Source of the DNA: Leishmania infantum JPCM5
Taxonomy: Eukaryota > Euglenozoa > Kinetoplastea > Trypanosomatida > Trypanosomatidae
Assembly (NCBI RefSeq): GCF_000002875.2
Contig: NC_009405.2
Coordinates: 152,428 to 216,427, forward strand
Direction: 5' to 3'
Length of the DNA: 64,000 bases
Shown: in pieces, positions 8,587 through 17,769 of the stretch
How positions within the stretch are numbered: the stretch's first letter is position 1
How the letters are laid out: every line of letters starts with the position of its first letter
The notes under the pieces: generated by a model
What the model was told of the DNA's origin: nothing
Seen by the model: the letters and a program-made list of their open reading frames with translations, nothing else
Databases searched by the model: none
Program-made: the position numbers and the translations under genes

Positions 8587-9930
8587 ATGCTGCGCCGCAT
8601 CGCATACACGTTGCTGCCGCGCGACCCGCAGGAGGTGCGCCTCCTCCACCACACCAGTGGTGGAGTCGTCATCGCAGCCGTGCGCTACAGGAAAACGTCG
8701 TCGCCGCTGTTCTTCACAGTTGTCGAGATGGCGGCGCCGAACGAGCAGGCGCTGCCGCTGCGCGTGGTGCACGTGCGGGTGCCGCGCCCCGCCGCGGTGG
8801 TGAGCGCCGTTGCGCTGGTGCGCAGCGCAGACGGCGCGGATATCTACGTGATTGTGCAGGCCGCTGAGAAGACGGACGCCGAAGCCGCTCCAGCCTCCGT
8901 CACGTCGTACGTCTACCGACGCCAGATAGTTGCCGTCGACGAGGATGACGACGGCGACAAGTCGCACAACTACGCCGTCGAGGACGACGTGGTATCCTCC
9001 TCTGCAGCATCGGCGGCGGCAGCTTCCACGCGAGTGCGCTATCAGCGGCTGCCGCGTGCGTTCGCCAGCGCCAGCGCGGCCACCTGGACTGCTGTGGCTG
9101 CATTCAACACCAGCGAGAACATGCTGACAGATGCGAGCTCATCCGTTGGTGCAGCAGTCACCCCAACTGCCGCCTTTATCACGGCCAGTGGCGGTGGTAC
9201 AGACATCCAGCTGCAGCTGTGGCAGCTGTGCGGCACCCGCGTTGCGCTAGAGGCGACATGGCGGGTACCGGCGCTCGCCGGCTTCGCGGTGAAGGAGATC
9301 CTGACGCTGCCCGGCACCCAGGACGTGGTGCTGCTGCGGCACCATAACAGCATTCTTGAGGTGAACCTTTCGGCTCTGCGCAGCGCGTGTGCGTACCGCA
9401 GCACCGTCACGGGCAACGCGTTCCTATCACGCGCGTGGCGGTGGTTGGCGCACGAGCAGCTGACCGCCTGCGCCGTCAAGGATGCGCTGCTGTACGCCGG
9501 GACTGAGGGGGGCGCGGTGCTCGTGTGGGACCTGCGCAGACCAACATCCACTGCCGCCGCGGCCGGTCCATGCGGCGGGCCGCCACCGCTGTGCAGCGCC
9601 GAGCTCAAGACGCCCATCACGGGCTTGTACGCGCCGTACGCGACCGGCTTCATCACGTGCGACGCCAGCGGCGGGGTACGAGACTGGCGAGAGCGGGGTG
9701 AGATGGACATGGGCGACAACCAGAACGAGGAGGCCGAGGAAGGTGCGCTGCGCGACGTGGCCGGCATGGCGGCGTCGGCAGCGGCAGCGGCGACTCAGTT
9801 CCCGTACCGCTCGCGTGCGCCGGTGGAGATGCCAACCGGTGACGAGGGCTGCGTTGCCCTCGATGGCCACGACAATTTCGCCGCCGTGGTGAGTGAGTGC
9901 GGTCGTCTGTGTCTCTACTTCTGCGACTAA
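8587..9930 (+). CDS. WD40-like beta-propeller protein, conserved hypothetical
   Basis: A 447-residue protein with weak WD-repeat character. Clear blade-like strings include LLYAGTEGGAVLVWDLRRP and, further on, GFITCDASGGVRDWRE; the chain ends in a strand-like segment (CGRLCLYFCD) that could close a propeller. Acidic and Ala/Ser-rich insertions lie at about 118-145 and 380-410. Such proteins are usually scaffolds (for example in nuclear pore, chromatin or trafficking complexes), but nothing here fixes the complex. The start is set by the splice acceptor 20 nt upstream; the in-frame region from 8263 is Pro/His/Thr-rich and looks like 5' UTR. It is the last plus-strand gene before the strand switch. 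Confidence 0.82.
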   Translation: MLRRIAYTLLPRDPQEVRLLHHTSGGVVIAAVRYRKTSSPLFFTVVEMAAPNEQALPLRVVHVRVPRPAAVVSAVALVRSADGADIYVIVQAAEKTDAEAAPASVTSYVYRRQIVAVDEDDDGDKSHNYAVEDDVVSSSAASAAAASTRVRYQRLPRAFASASAATWTAVAAFNTSENMLTDASSSVGAAVTPTAAFITASGGGTDIQLQLWQLCGTRVALEATWRVPALAGFAVKEILTLPGTQDVVLLRHHNSILEVNLSALRSACAYRSTVTGNAFLSRAWRWLAHEQLTACAVKDALLYAGTEGGAVLVWDLRRPTSTAAAAGPCGGPPPLCSAELKTPITGLYAPYATGFITCDASGGVRDWRERGEMDMGDNQNEEAEEGALRDVAGMAASAAAAATQFPYRSRAPVEMPTGDEGCVALDGHDNFAAVVSECGRLCLYFCD

Positions 9931-10286
9931 TCGGTGAGAGGGTGGGAGAGGAGAGCGCCTTCGCTGTGTCGCTGGCGTGAGGCTTGTGCGTCGGTGCTCG
10001 CGCGTGGGGTGGCGCGATGACGACGTTGGGGATGAGGAGAGAGTGTCCTCCCTCGCTCGTAGGCAGTGGTGCGTTGCCGCACATAAGCAGACAGAAAAGC
10101 AATTCAAATCCGTAGCAGTAACTCCGCGCGCCGTGTGCGAAGTAGCCGACGCCACCCCCTACCCTAGCGTGCCGTGCCCATGCTCCCGTATACTCACACA
10201 TTCCCCCCCCCCTCCCACACACACACCTCTGTTTTTCAGCGTGGGGCCCCACCGTCCATCCACTGCCACCCCCTCTCCCTCCGACC

Positions 10287-10757
10287 CCTGTCACGGGCCC
10301 AGCCCCGCGTGGGCCGATGGCAGCCGTAGACGCACACGCGCCACAGCAACGCGCCGACCCAGCCATCGGAGAGCACGGCCCCCGCCCCCACCCACGCCCA
10401 CAGCCCATGCATCGCGGGGCGCCGCGCAGCCGCGCCCACCATGCCGGCCGCCACCGGACGCATCCCCCTCGCGGTGGCGCTCGGGCACCCCACCCACACA
10501 CCAGTGGGCGGTGTGAGGGCCGGGCCGGGTGGGGGACGCTCGGGTCACGATGACGCTCTGCCCATCATGTGGATGGATACAGATCTGCCTCGCTGTCGCG
10601 GGCCACTCCGATGCAACGTCATCCAGGACGCCACCGCCGGCACCAGCAGCGACACATCGCTCTGAACCCTCCCCCCTGCGGCGTAGGCGCCTGACCCCGT
10701 CACCACCAGAAGCGGCTCGGCACTTGGCAGGGGGTGGGGGAGGGGGCTGCCTGGCCT
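10287..10757 (-). mobile_element. SIDER2-like degenerate retroposon, copy A
   Basis: Nearly collinear and highly similar to the copies at 42962-43502 and 48955-49496. All three share the GC-rich core from GCGTGGGCCGATGGCAGCCG through the motif CACATGATGGGCAGAGCG (minus strand) to the TCAGG(C/T)(G/A)CCTACGCCGCAGG block. Copy A has diverged at both edges. The minus-strand orientation is inferred because copies B and C lie in 3' UTRs of minus-strand genes and the conserved blocks cluster at the high-coordinate side, where family signatures are expected. It encodes no protein; the ORFs across it are not conserved by frame. Confidence 0.7.
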
Positions 10758-10992
10758 CAGTTTGGCATGGCCCCAGGCGCCCCTTTTCACCGGGCCAACC
10801 CGGTGGAGGGAAAAGGGTGGGGAGTACGGCACTCAGGGTTCCCGAGTCATCACTGACCTCAGTACTAACGGAGCCTGTGAGTGCTTAACTTCACAAATCG
10901 GACGGGATATGGTGTTTTCACTCAAGTGTGGTCGTACCCGAGATGCGGGCGAAAAGGCGACGCTCGCCAATTGGAGGGATTGGTGGTGGCGG

Positions 10993-10998
10993 AAAAAA
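10993..10998 (-). terminator. Pol III T-run terminator of tRNA-Ser
   Basis: Six A on the plus strand give T6 on the minus strand, 3 nt past the 3' end of the tRNA. This is a standard RNA polymerase III stop. Confidence 0.8.
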
Positions 10999-11001
10999 GT
11001 A

Positions 11002-11082
11002 CGCAAACGGAAGGGTTCGAACCTTCGCGTGAGATCACACCTGCTTAGCAGGCAGGCGCCTTAACCACTCGGCCACGTTTGC
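11002..11082 (-). tRNA. tRNA-Ser(GCT): tRNA-Ser (anticodon GCT)
   Basis: On the minus strand a 7-bp acceptor stem pairs GCAAACG with CGTTTGC, followed by discriminator G. A D arm (GCC...GGC with GAGTGGTTAA loop) comes next. The anticodon stem-loop is CCTGC-CTGCTAA-GCAGG with anticodon GCT. A short class II variable arm (GTGA/TCAC) and a T arm (GAAGG-TTCGAAC-CCTTC) complete the cloverleaf. The extra variable stem is diagnostic of serine. It decodes AGC/AGT. No intron is present. Internal A and B boxes (TGGCCGAGTGG, GGTTCGAACC) supply the Pol III promoter. Its place in a convergent strand-switch region is typical for Leishmania tRNA genes. Confidence 0.96.
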
Positions 11083-11824
11083 TACACTTCGCGGTGCTAA
11101 AAAAAAGACAGGCAACGTTTCATAGGATCTCGAATGGGGGGTTGCTAGCCTTGGCCCGGCGGCCGCTGGGCTGCGCACGCTGGGGCGGGGGAGCGACAGG
11201 CGGGGGGAGGAGGAAACGGGGGGCGGGGCAAGGAAGAAGCGGACAGATTGGGCAGCCACAGGCGACGAGGCGGCGGCGACACACACAAACGCGCGCGCGT
11301 TCAAGTTGTTGCAAAGTCCCGCTTTGGCGTTGAAGGTGGGTGGAGAGGTTGAGAGAGTCCCGAGACGCCGCTCCGTGCGCACCGTCCGCGGGATGCAGCT
11401 GACACGACGCACGCCGCAGGTGTGGTGCCACGGCACTTTCCGAGCTCTCCCTATGCCACTTTACAAGGCCGAGCGGACGGAGCAGCACCTCCCCATCCAC
11501 ACACAGGCCACACATACACGGCGATTCATCGAATACATACAAAGAACGGAGAGAGGCGCTCGCTCAAAAAAAAAAAAGCCTGTACATGAGAAACGAGCAA
11601 AGGACGAGCGCCACCGCAAGACGCACGCGCGATGGGGAGGGGGAGGACAGGCGGACACACACACACACGCGCACGCACGTGTGTATGAGGTCTGCATTTC
11701 AACTTTGCTCCTAAGCTCTGGCGCGCCTGCTCTGCCCGCTCCCGTGCACACACGCGGCAGATACGCACGAGTATTTTCATACACAAAGACGCGCAGAGGT
11801 CATTCCTGTTGTACCACCATTGCG
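11083..11824. other. Spacer between tRNA-Ser and the CFAP70-like gene
   Basis: It holds the 3' UTR of the last minus-strand gene and tRNA 5' flank. A-runs and a CA/GC repeat (about 11655-11685) are present. No gene seen. Confidence 0.5.
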
Positions 11825-14800
11825 TTACTGACCGGCGCGCAGCACCGCCAGCTCCTCCTCCGCCTTGCCACGCAGCACCTCATTGCTGCCGCTGTTCGAG
11901 GCGACCTTGCCCAGCAGCTGCTCCGCCTCCTCCCACTGCTGCAGCTCCATCAGCGCGTGTGCGAGGTGGTACTGCGTCGACGGCAAGATGGCATCAACGG
12001 CGCCACCCTTGCCAGACACTAGCGCGGCAGCCCGGCGCAGGCACAGCACGCTCAGCCGTGGAAATCGCGCAGTGCCCAGCAGGGTGCGGCCCAGCTCAGC
12101 CCACAACGGAGCGTCCTCCAGGTTTAGGGTCAGCAGCTGCTGCACCACCTCCTCCACCCCAACATTGTGCAGCCGCACCGCCAGCAGGGCGAGGTAGGCC
12201 CATGTGCGCGGGTTGGCCGGGTTCAGCGTGTTGCTCTCCTGCAGGCACTCCTCCGCCGGCAGCAGGTCGCCAGCGCGGTAGTAGGCGACGCCGGCGCCGA
12301 GCCACAACACCGAGCTGCTCGGCCACACCTGCAGCGCGAGCGTCACGACGCCCAGCGCGTCCCGGTAGCGACCCTCCCTCAGGAGTAAGTTGCACAGATG
12401 CAGGTAAGCGGACAAGTAGTGCATGCTTTCGGCCTCTGTGATGCGCTGGTCCAGCAGCGCCTGCGCCGGCCTTGCCGCGCCACTCTTGCCAGCCATGCCG
12501 AATGACTGCACCTCCTGAAGCTGCGCCTGCCAGTTTGTCGTCAGGGTCCCGAGGTACGGAGGCGCCGTGGGCGGCTCGCCGCGGCACAGGACCTGCTTGT
12601 ACACCCTCACAGCATCGGACGGACGCCCGAGCGCGGCGGCGCACTCGGCACGCAGCAGCGCACACTCGTCTACAAGACGCTGCTCCGCCGCGGAGATAGA
12701 TGTGTGCGCGCCGGACGGCGTGTTGATCTCGTCCAGTGTCCTGAGCGCCTCCTCGTACTGCCCACCCTGCGTGAACAGACGCGCGTACAGCAGCTCCACC
12801 TGCAGCGCCCCGGGTCGGCACCGTGCCAAGCACACGTTCGCCAAATCGCGGTGGTGCAGGTTCACGAGGTATGTCGCCACCTCCAAGTACATTAGCTCCT
12901 CCTCAGCGTCCCGCTGCGATGATGCAGGAGGAGGTGTCGGGACGGAGTCGTTGGCCGGGCCGCTGCTCCCCGAAAGCCCTCCGCTGTCGGCACCACCGGT
13001 GGCGTGGCTCGGGCTCACAGCTCCGCACTCTGCCGCCTTCCGCAGCGCCAGACGCTGCTCCCTGCGCCACTTCTGCTGCTCCACCGCCGCGTCCGGGCTG
13101 CCAACGCGGACCGCCAACTCGTGCAAGTCCGCCAGCAGCGCAATGCAGCCCCATCCCAGCTTGTGCTGCGGTGCAATGTCGACGAGGCCGTGCAAGAACA
13201 CGGCCGCCTCATCCAGCCGGTCCTGGGCAAGCAGCCATGCTCCGTAGTCGAGCAACGCCGACGTGCAATACGGGTCGCAGGCAATCGCCTCGCGGTAGCA
13301 CTGCTCCGCCTTGGCCAACTCCTCGGTGCGCTGGTAGAAGAGGCCGCAGTCCACCCAAAGTGCCGCCCAGTTGTCCCCTGCGACGTGCGAGGCCAGACGG
13401 CTTTGGTACAGCTTCGCAGCAAGCTCGAAGTCCCCGCTCACCTCCGCCTCGATCGCGCGCCACCGCACCTCCTGCTCCTCGCCGCTGTTCGGCGCACCAC
13501 CGCTCGAAGTGGTCCGAAGCTGTGGCACGCTCGATACCGCGTCGCCTTCGCCGGCACACTCGTGCAGGGCACTGTGCAGCATGTCCATGAGCTGAACGTA
13601 AAGCTCGTTGCTCGCCCGTGCCACCTCCTGCGGCGATCCGCCACCGGTAAGGCCGCTCCGCAGACGCTCCTGCACCAGGCTCGTCACCAGCGGCGTCAGC
13701 TGACTCTTGAAGGCGGCCAGCTCACCGGTGCTCTGCAGAGCCGCCACAAAGTCGGTGCGCCAGGCCGCGTCGTCAGACCCAGACAATCCGCACGACTTCA
13801 TCTGAGTTGCGCCGCGCATATCGCGCACCAGCTGCCGCACAACCCCCAGCAACGTTTGCTGGAGTCGCGTCTGTGTGTCATCGGCGGCCGCAGCGGACAC
13901 CGTCGGCGTGGGCCGCGGAGGGATCAGCTGGGTAGGCGTGACGGCAGGCCGCACGCGGTCACTGACGAGAGGAGTGAGAGTGCGCTGCAGCGTGAGGGAG
14001 ACGGTGGCCATAGTGCCAGCCGTCACGTACGGGTGTGGGGCGTCGCGGTCGGGTACGTCGATGAGGATGCTGGGCACCATCTGACGCTGCTTGCGGGTGA
14101 CGGTGCGCTTCTTTCCGCGGTCGGCCGGGTCGTTCTCCGACGGCACCGACCCAGCGGCGGCGCGCTTCTCCGGCGCGTTCGTCGGTTGCAGTGCCACATC
14201 AGCAGCCAGGTGCGTCGACCCCGGCTCCGCCAAGGCGTGCAGCGAGATCGGGATCTCAGCCTCGAAGTAGCCGGCGTTGAAGTCCTCCCACTCGGCCGGG
14301 CAGCCGGGACGCAGGACGCGGCGGAAGCTCAGCTTCAGCGGCGCGCCAGCCTCTAGCAAGCCTTCAAGGTACGCCTCCTGCACGGCTGTCAGAGGGACGC
14401 GCACGACGCACGGAGCCGGCTCACTGGGCTCTGGCACTGGCGGCGCAGGCGCTCCCGGAACGGCTGCAGCGGCGGTATTGTTTGCCGAAGCAGCAGCAGC
14501 AGCAGCGGCAGCAGACGCAGCGGGGGCGAGGGGCGTGGTCGACCTCGCTCGGCGCTTTGTGGCCACCATTCCCACGGCATCGACGCCATTCGCTCCACCG
14601 CTGGCGCCAGGCGCGTCCGTCCGCTCCGTCACGACCCACAGAACAGCCGGCGTGGCGCCAGCGGCGGCCACTCTGTCAGACGCCTTGCCTGCCTCGGACG
14701 CCTCCCTTTCGTCGCCGGACGCGCCGGCAGCGGCCATCTCGCTTTCCGCGCTGATGGAGACAGGCACGTCTCGCAGCGGGCTGGCGTCGTCCACACCGGG

Positions 14801-15289
14801 GGCCGGCGCCGGCTCCGCTGCCGCGATGTACGCCGTATACTGCGGCAAGGGCGCCAGCAGCCGGCCGCGCGTAAAGGAGGCGACAATGGACATGCCTAGT
14901 TTTGCGCCCTCGTCGGTGTTCGGCGGCGGCTCCTCTCTGAAAGTCTCGGCAGTAGCCGCGTCCGCCTCATCGTTGTCTGCAGCCGCCGTCGCATTCGTGG
15001 TCGCAGCGGGCAGTGCGAGGGTAACCTCGTAGCGGAACGGGTGATACGCGTAGGCGACCTCCGTCTCCTCCGTCAGACCCTCCTTGTCGTGCACGTGCGC
15101 ATGGTTGGCACCAGCACCGGCCGCTCCACCTGCCGTGCCGGATGTCAGGACAGGAAAGCCGGCGGAGACCCAATCGGCGGGAAGGTGGTGCACACCATCT
15201 AGCTTGATGTCCACGTAATTCACGTACTCCGCGGGGGACGCACCGACGGTGCTGTTGGCAGCAGCGGCAAATGAAGTGATGGCAGACAT
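11825..15289 (-). CDS. CFAP70: CFAP70-like (TTC18) TPR flagellar protein
   Basis: A 1154-residue protein with a non-repeat N-terminal half and tetratricopeptide repeats in the C-terminal half. TPR-type helices are visible in YKEAIACDP-like strings such as AEQCYREAIACDPYCTSALL, in YRDALGVVTLALQVWPSSS, and in GDLLPAEECLQESNTLNPAN. CFAP70, an axonemal outer dynein arm regulator, has the same size (about 1,120 residues in human) and the same order: a beta-rich N-terminal region and C-terminal TPRs. The N-terminal part has Ala/Ser/Thr-rich linkers. The ATG at 15289 (MSAITSFAAAAN) begins after an in-frame low-complexity stretch that I treat as untranslated. It is the last gene of the minus-strand polycistron. 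The family assignment is good but not certain; a generic TPR protein is the alternative. Confidence 0.75.
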   Translation of the reverse strand: MSAITSFAAAANSTVGASPAEYVNYVDIKLDGVHHLPADWVSAGFPVLTSGTAGGAAGAGANHAHVHDKEGLTEETEVAYAYHPFRYEVTLALPAATTNATAAADNDEADAATAETFREEPPPNTDEGAKLGMSIVASFTRGRLLAPLPQYTAYIAAAEPAPAPGVDDASPLRDVPVSISAESEMAAAGASGDEREASEAGKASDRVAAAGATPAVLWVVTERTDAPGASGGANGVDAVGMVATKRRARSTTPLAPAASAAAAAAAASANNTAAAAVPGAPAPPVPEPSEPAPCVVRVPLTAVQEAYLEGLLEAGAPLKLSFRRVLRPGCPAEWEDFNAGYFEAEIPISLHALAEPGSTHLAADVALQPTNAPEKRAAAGSVPSENDPADRGKKRTVTRKQRQMVPSILIDVPDRDAPHPYVTAGTMATVSLTLQRTLTPLVSDRVRPAVTPTQLIPPRPTPTVSAAAADDTQTRLQQTLLGVVRQLVRDMRGATQMKSCGLSGSDDAAWRTDFVAALQSTGELAAFKSQLTPLVTSLVQERLRSGLTGGGSPQEVARASNELYVQLMDMLHSALHECAGEGDAVSSVPQLRTTSSGGAPNSGEEQEVRWRAIEAEVSGDFELAAKLYQSRLASHVAGDNWAALWVDCGLFYQRTEELAKAEQCYREAIACDPYCTSALLDYGAWLLAQDRLDEAAVFLHGLVDIAPQHKLGWGCIALLADLHELAVRVGSPDAAVEQQKWRREQRLALRKAAECGAVSPSHATGGADSGGLSGSSGPANDSVPTPPPASSQRDAEEELMYLEVATYLVNLHHRDLANVCLARCRPGALQVELLYARLFTQGGQYEEALRTLDEINTPSGAHTSISAAEQRLVDECALLRAECAAALGRPSDAVRVYKQVLCRGEPPTAPPYLGTLTTNWQAQLQEVQSFGMAGKSGAARPAQALLDQRITEAESMHYLSAYLHLCNLLLREGRYRDALGVVTLALQVWPSSSVLWLGAGVAYYRAGDLLPAEECLQESNTLNPANPRTWAYLALLAVRLHNVGVEEVVQQLLTLNLEDAPLWAELGRTLLGTARFPRLSVLCLRRAAALVSGKGGAVDAILPSTQYHLAHALMELQQWEEAEQLLGKVASNSGSNEVLRGKAEEELAVLRAGQ

Positions 15290-16758
15290 GATGCCGCTCT
15301 GCCTGTACAGGCACCTCAATAGCAACGGCGTGGAACGCACCACAGCGCCCCTCTCTCTCAGCAGTCCTTCCGATGGTGTTCGGCGTGCTGACGGACAGCG
15401 ACGCCGTTGAGTCAAAATAGCGCCTCCTCTACAGCTTGGAGAGCATGTGTGTCGGTGATGGACGCACGCAGAGGTAGCACAGAGAGACGACGGAGAAGTA
15501 AAGACACGGAGAGCAAGGAAGTAAGGCGGCACGCGAGGGGAGCAACAATGCAGATAAAAGCAATCACGAGGTCAAGGCAGTGCGGAAAGCGAGTGTTGAC
15601 TGTGCGCCGTTGATGAGGCGTTCATCCATGAGCAGACGCGCCCCCTCGCGAGCGCGTGCTTTGGTGGCCAAGCATGGGGAGCCAACCACACATGTCTCTG
15701 GAGCACGACACACGCATCCAGCGCAGCGGAGCATCGGCGGTGGGGACGAGAAGCACCACGCGCTCCGGCAAAGGGAGACGTCAGGAGAGGAGCCCCTGAA
15801 GACACTTCGTGTACGACTTGCTATCCGGTTCCGGTGTCGGCGGCCTGGCCCTTCCCTGTTCATCGACTCCTTTCGCTGTTACGCGTGCGCAAGGACGATT
15901 ATGTCTCGCGCTTCCCCGCGACCCACGCACGTACGTGCCCATACGTGAGGCGCACCCCTTTAGCACCCGCAGGCGATACGGCTGTCGCTACTGAAGTGGT
16001 GCCGTACTTTTCCGTTGTCTCCTGATGCATGCGCTCGTGCGCGCTCTCTCCCTCGTATTGCACCATTATGTTGTTCTCGTTAACGCTCATGCAGGGCGAG
16101 TGGCACTGGGGGAGTGGTGGTTTGGAGGGAAGAGGTGGATGCGGGCAGCGTGCTCCCCCACCGGGCACGCACACTGGACATGCACGCAGAGATATGCAAC
16201 TGCCCATACCAGTCGGAAAGCGCTTGTGCGTGGTTGTGTTCCCCGCCGGGGGTTCAAGTCTTCCCTTCTCCTCCTTATCCTCCTTATCCTCCTGTCCCCT
16301 CATGATGCCCTACCCCGCCTCTCCTTTTTTTAGGCAATCCTGCCGTCCTCCTCCGTTACACGACAGATGTTGCGTCACAAAAAGGCGTCTCACACGCCAG
16401 CGCACGCCACCAAAGACGCGCGCGTGCGCTGGCATCTACTACCGCCTCAAGGACGTACTGTGCGGATGAGGGAACCGCTAAAAGGGCTGTGGAAATGAAA
16501 AAGATGTCGTACACTTAAGGTTAAGGGGGTTTCCGCGTACTCGGTCATCGGGGTGCGCGCGCACATACACGCACGCCCCTCCACTACAGGCACACAGGTG
16601 TCGCGCCTTCGATTCCTCTGACGATTCTGTGGAGCATGCCGTGCACCGTCGCTGGCTCGGCATCATCAACAAGTCGGAGGCACTGCATACTCACGAGTGC
16701 ATCTCACCGGTGTCTTGTGGGTGTGCGCGTGTTTGCACCTATCGGTACTCCGTGGCGC
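15290..16758. other. Spacer between La and CFAP70-like genes
   Basis: No supported gene. Purine-rich plus-strand sequence at 15470-15545 gives a pyrimidine tract on the minus strand for splicing of the CFAP70-like mRNA. The rest is presumably the La 3' UTR. Confidence 0.5.
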
Positions 16759-17769
16759 TCAGTGGCGACCACCGCCACGGCGGCCACCGCGGCCACCGCG
16801 ACCGCCACGTCCACCGCGGCTGCCATGCTGCGCCGCACGCTCGGAGATCTCCTTCTCTACGTTCGCTATGAGCGCCTTCTCGTCGTCCTCACTGAGCTTC
16901 GTCACCTCGGGCTGCTTGCCCTGCAGCGTCGCCGCGCGGGTCTTGACGGACTCGACCATCTTCTCGGCTGTCTCGGCGTCCTGAAAGATGATGAGAGCCT
17001 CCTCCTTGGTTGGCATGTACACGTAGCGCACGCCTTTCTGCTCCTCCGCCGGCCACAGCCCCTTTACCTCGGAGAATTTCTCGATCGCGCCGCATCCGGA
17101 GATGCGGTAGCTGCTGTTCGTGGGCATAGCGGGCGTGCGGGGGGCCGCGGACGACGGCGCACCAGCGTCCTCACCGTCCTCGCGCACGCGCTTGCGGTTC
17201 TTCTGGGAAGCCATCTGCACCGCCTTTCCCTCCAAGTACGCGGTCTTCATCTGCGCGCTAAGCTGCACGCCGTCGTACTGGGGCGGCGCCGCGACAAACT
17301 TCTCGGCATCCGTCTTGCTGGCGAAGACCACGAACACGGACGGTTTCGTGCGGCTCTCCACCGGCGCGTCCTTGCTGCCGCCCTGGAAGTAGCGGCGCCA
17401 CACTGCCAGCACGGTGCCCTGAGCGCTAAAGAATTCCTGCAGCTGCTCCAGCGAGGCCGTCGCCGGCACCGGCTTCACGTACACCGTCTGCTCATCGGTT
17501 TGGATGGACTCCGGCAGGGCGTCCTTGCGGCGCACCGACAGGCCGTCCTTGTTCATGACGAGCTTGTCGCTGCTGGCGAGCGCCTCGGCGAGCACCTTCG
17601 GGTCCTTCGTGAGGCTGTTCAGACGGTTGAAGGTGAGCAGCACCTCCAGCGGAATGAAGCCTTCCGGGTCCTCGGCCATCTTCGACTTGAGAAAGACATC
17701 CTTGGCGACGTTCACGTCGCTGAAGTAGAACTCCACCTGTCGGCGGATCTTATCGGCGAGGTCGGACAT
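16759..17769 (-). CDS. La: La RNA-binding protein
   Basis: A 336-residue La (SS-B) homologue that binds the 3' oligo-U ends of nascent Pol III transcripts and protects tRNA precursors. The La motif spans about residues 3-85 and contains the typical QVEFYFSDVNVAKDVFL string. RRM1 follows at about 95-185 (TVYVKPVPATASLEQLQEFF through SVFVVFASKTDAEKF). A second, atypical RRM-like part is at about 225-290 (RYVYMPTKEEALIIFQDAET). The C-terminus is an RGG-rich tail (SRGGRGGRGGRGG). A basic run (KNRKRVREDGE) near 200 could be a nuclear signal. The start at 17769 places the La motif right at the N-terminus; ten upstream in-frame residues lack an ATG and were excluded. Confidence 0.96.
   Translation of the reverse strand: MSDLADKIRRQVEFYFSDVNVAKDVFLKSKMAEDPEGFIPLEVLLTFNRLNSLTKDPKVLAEALASSDKLVMNKDGLSVRRKDALPESIQTDEQTVYVKPVPATASLEQLQEFFSAQGTVLAVWRRYFQGGSKDAPVESRTKPSVFVVFASKTDAEKFVAAPPQYDGVQLSAQMKTAYLEGKAVQMASQKNRKRVREDGEDAGAPSSAAPRTPAMPTNSSYRISGCGAIEKFSEVKGLWPAEEQKGVRYVYMPTKEEALIIFQDAETAEKMVESVKTRAATLQGKQPEVTKLSEDDEKALIANVEKEISERAAQHGSRGGRGGRGGRGGRRGGGRH

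Larger units (their letters stand above)
9931..11824. other. Convergent strand-switch region (probable Pol II termination zone)
   Basis: All genes to the left are on the plus strand and all genes to the right, down to 62515, are on the minus strand, so two polycistronic units converge here. The region holds a SIDER2-like element (10287-10757), a minus-strand tRNA-Ser with its terminator, A-runs (A8 near 11099, A12 at 11566-11577), and no protein gene I can support. In Leishmania such regions are known to be sites of RNA polymerase II termination marked by base J. Confidence 0.85.

Noticed and set aside
13004..14356. 450-codon plus-strand ORF inside the CFAP70-like gene
   Set aside because: It has an Arg/Gln/His-rich shadow composition and no recognisable motif, whereas the minus-strand frame encodes TPRs.
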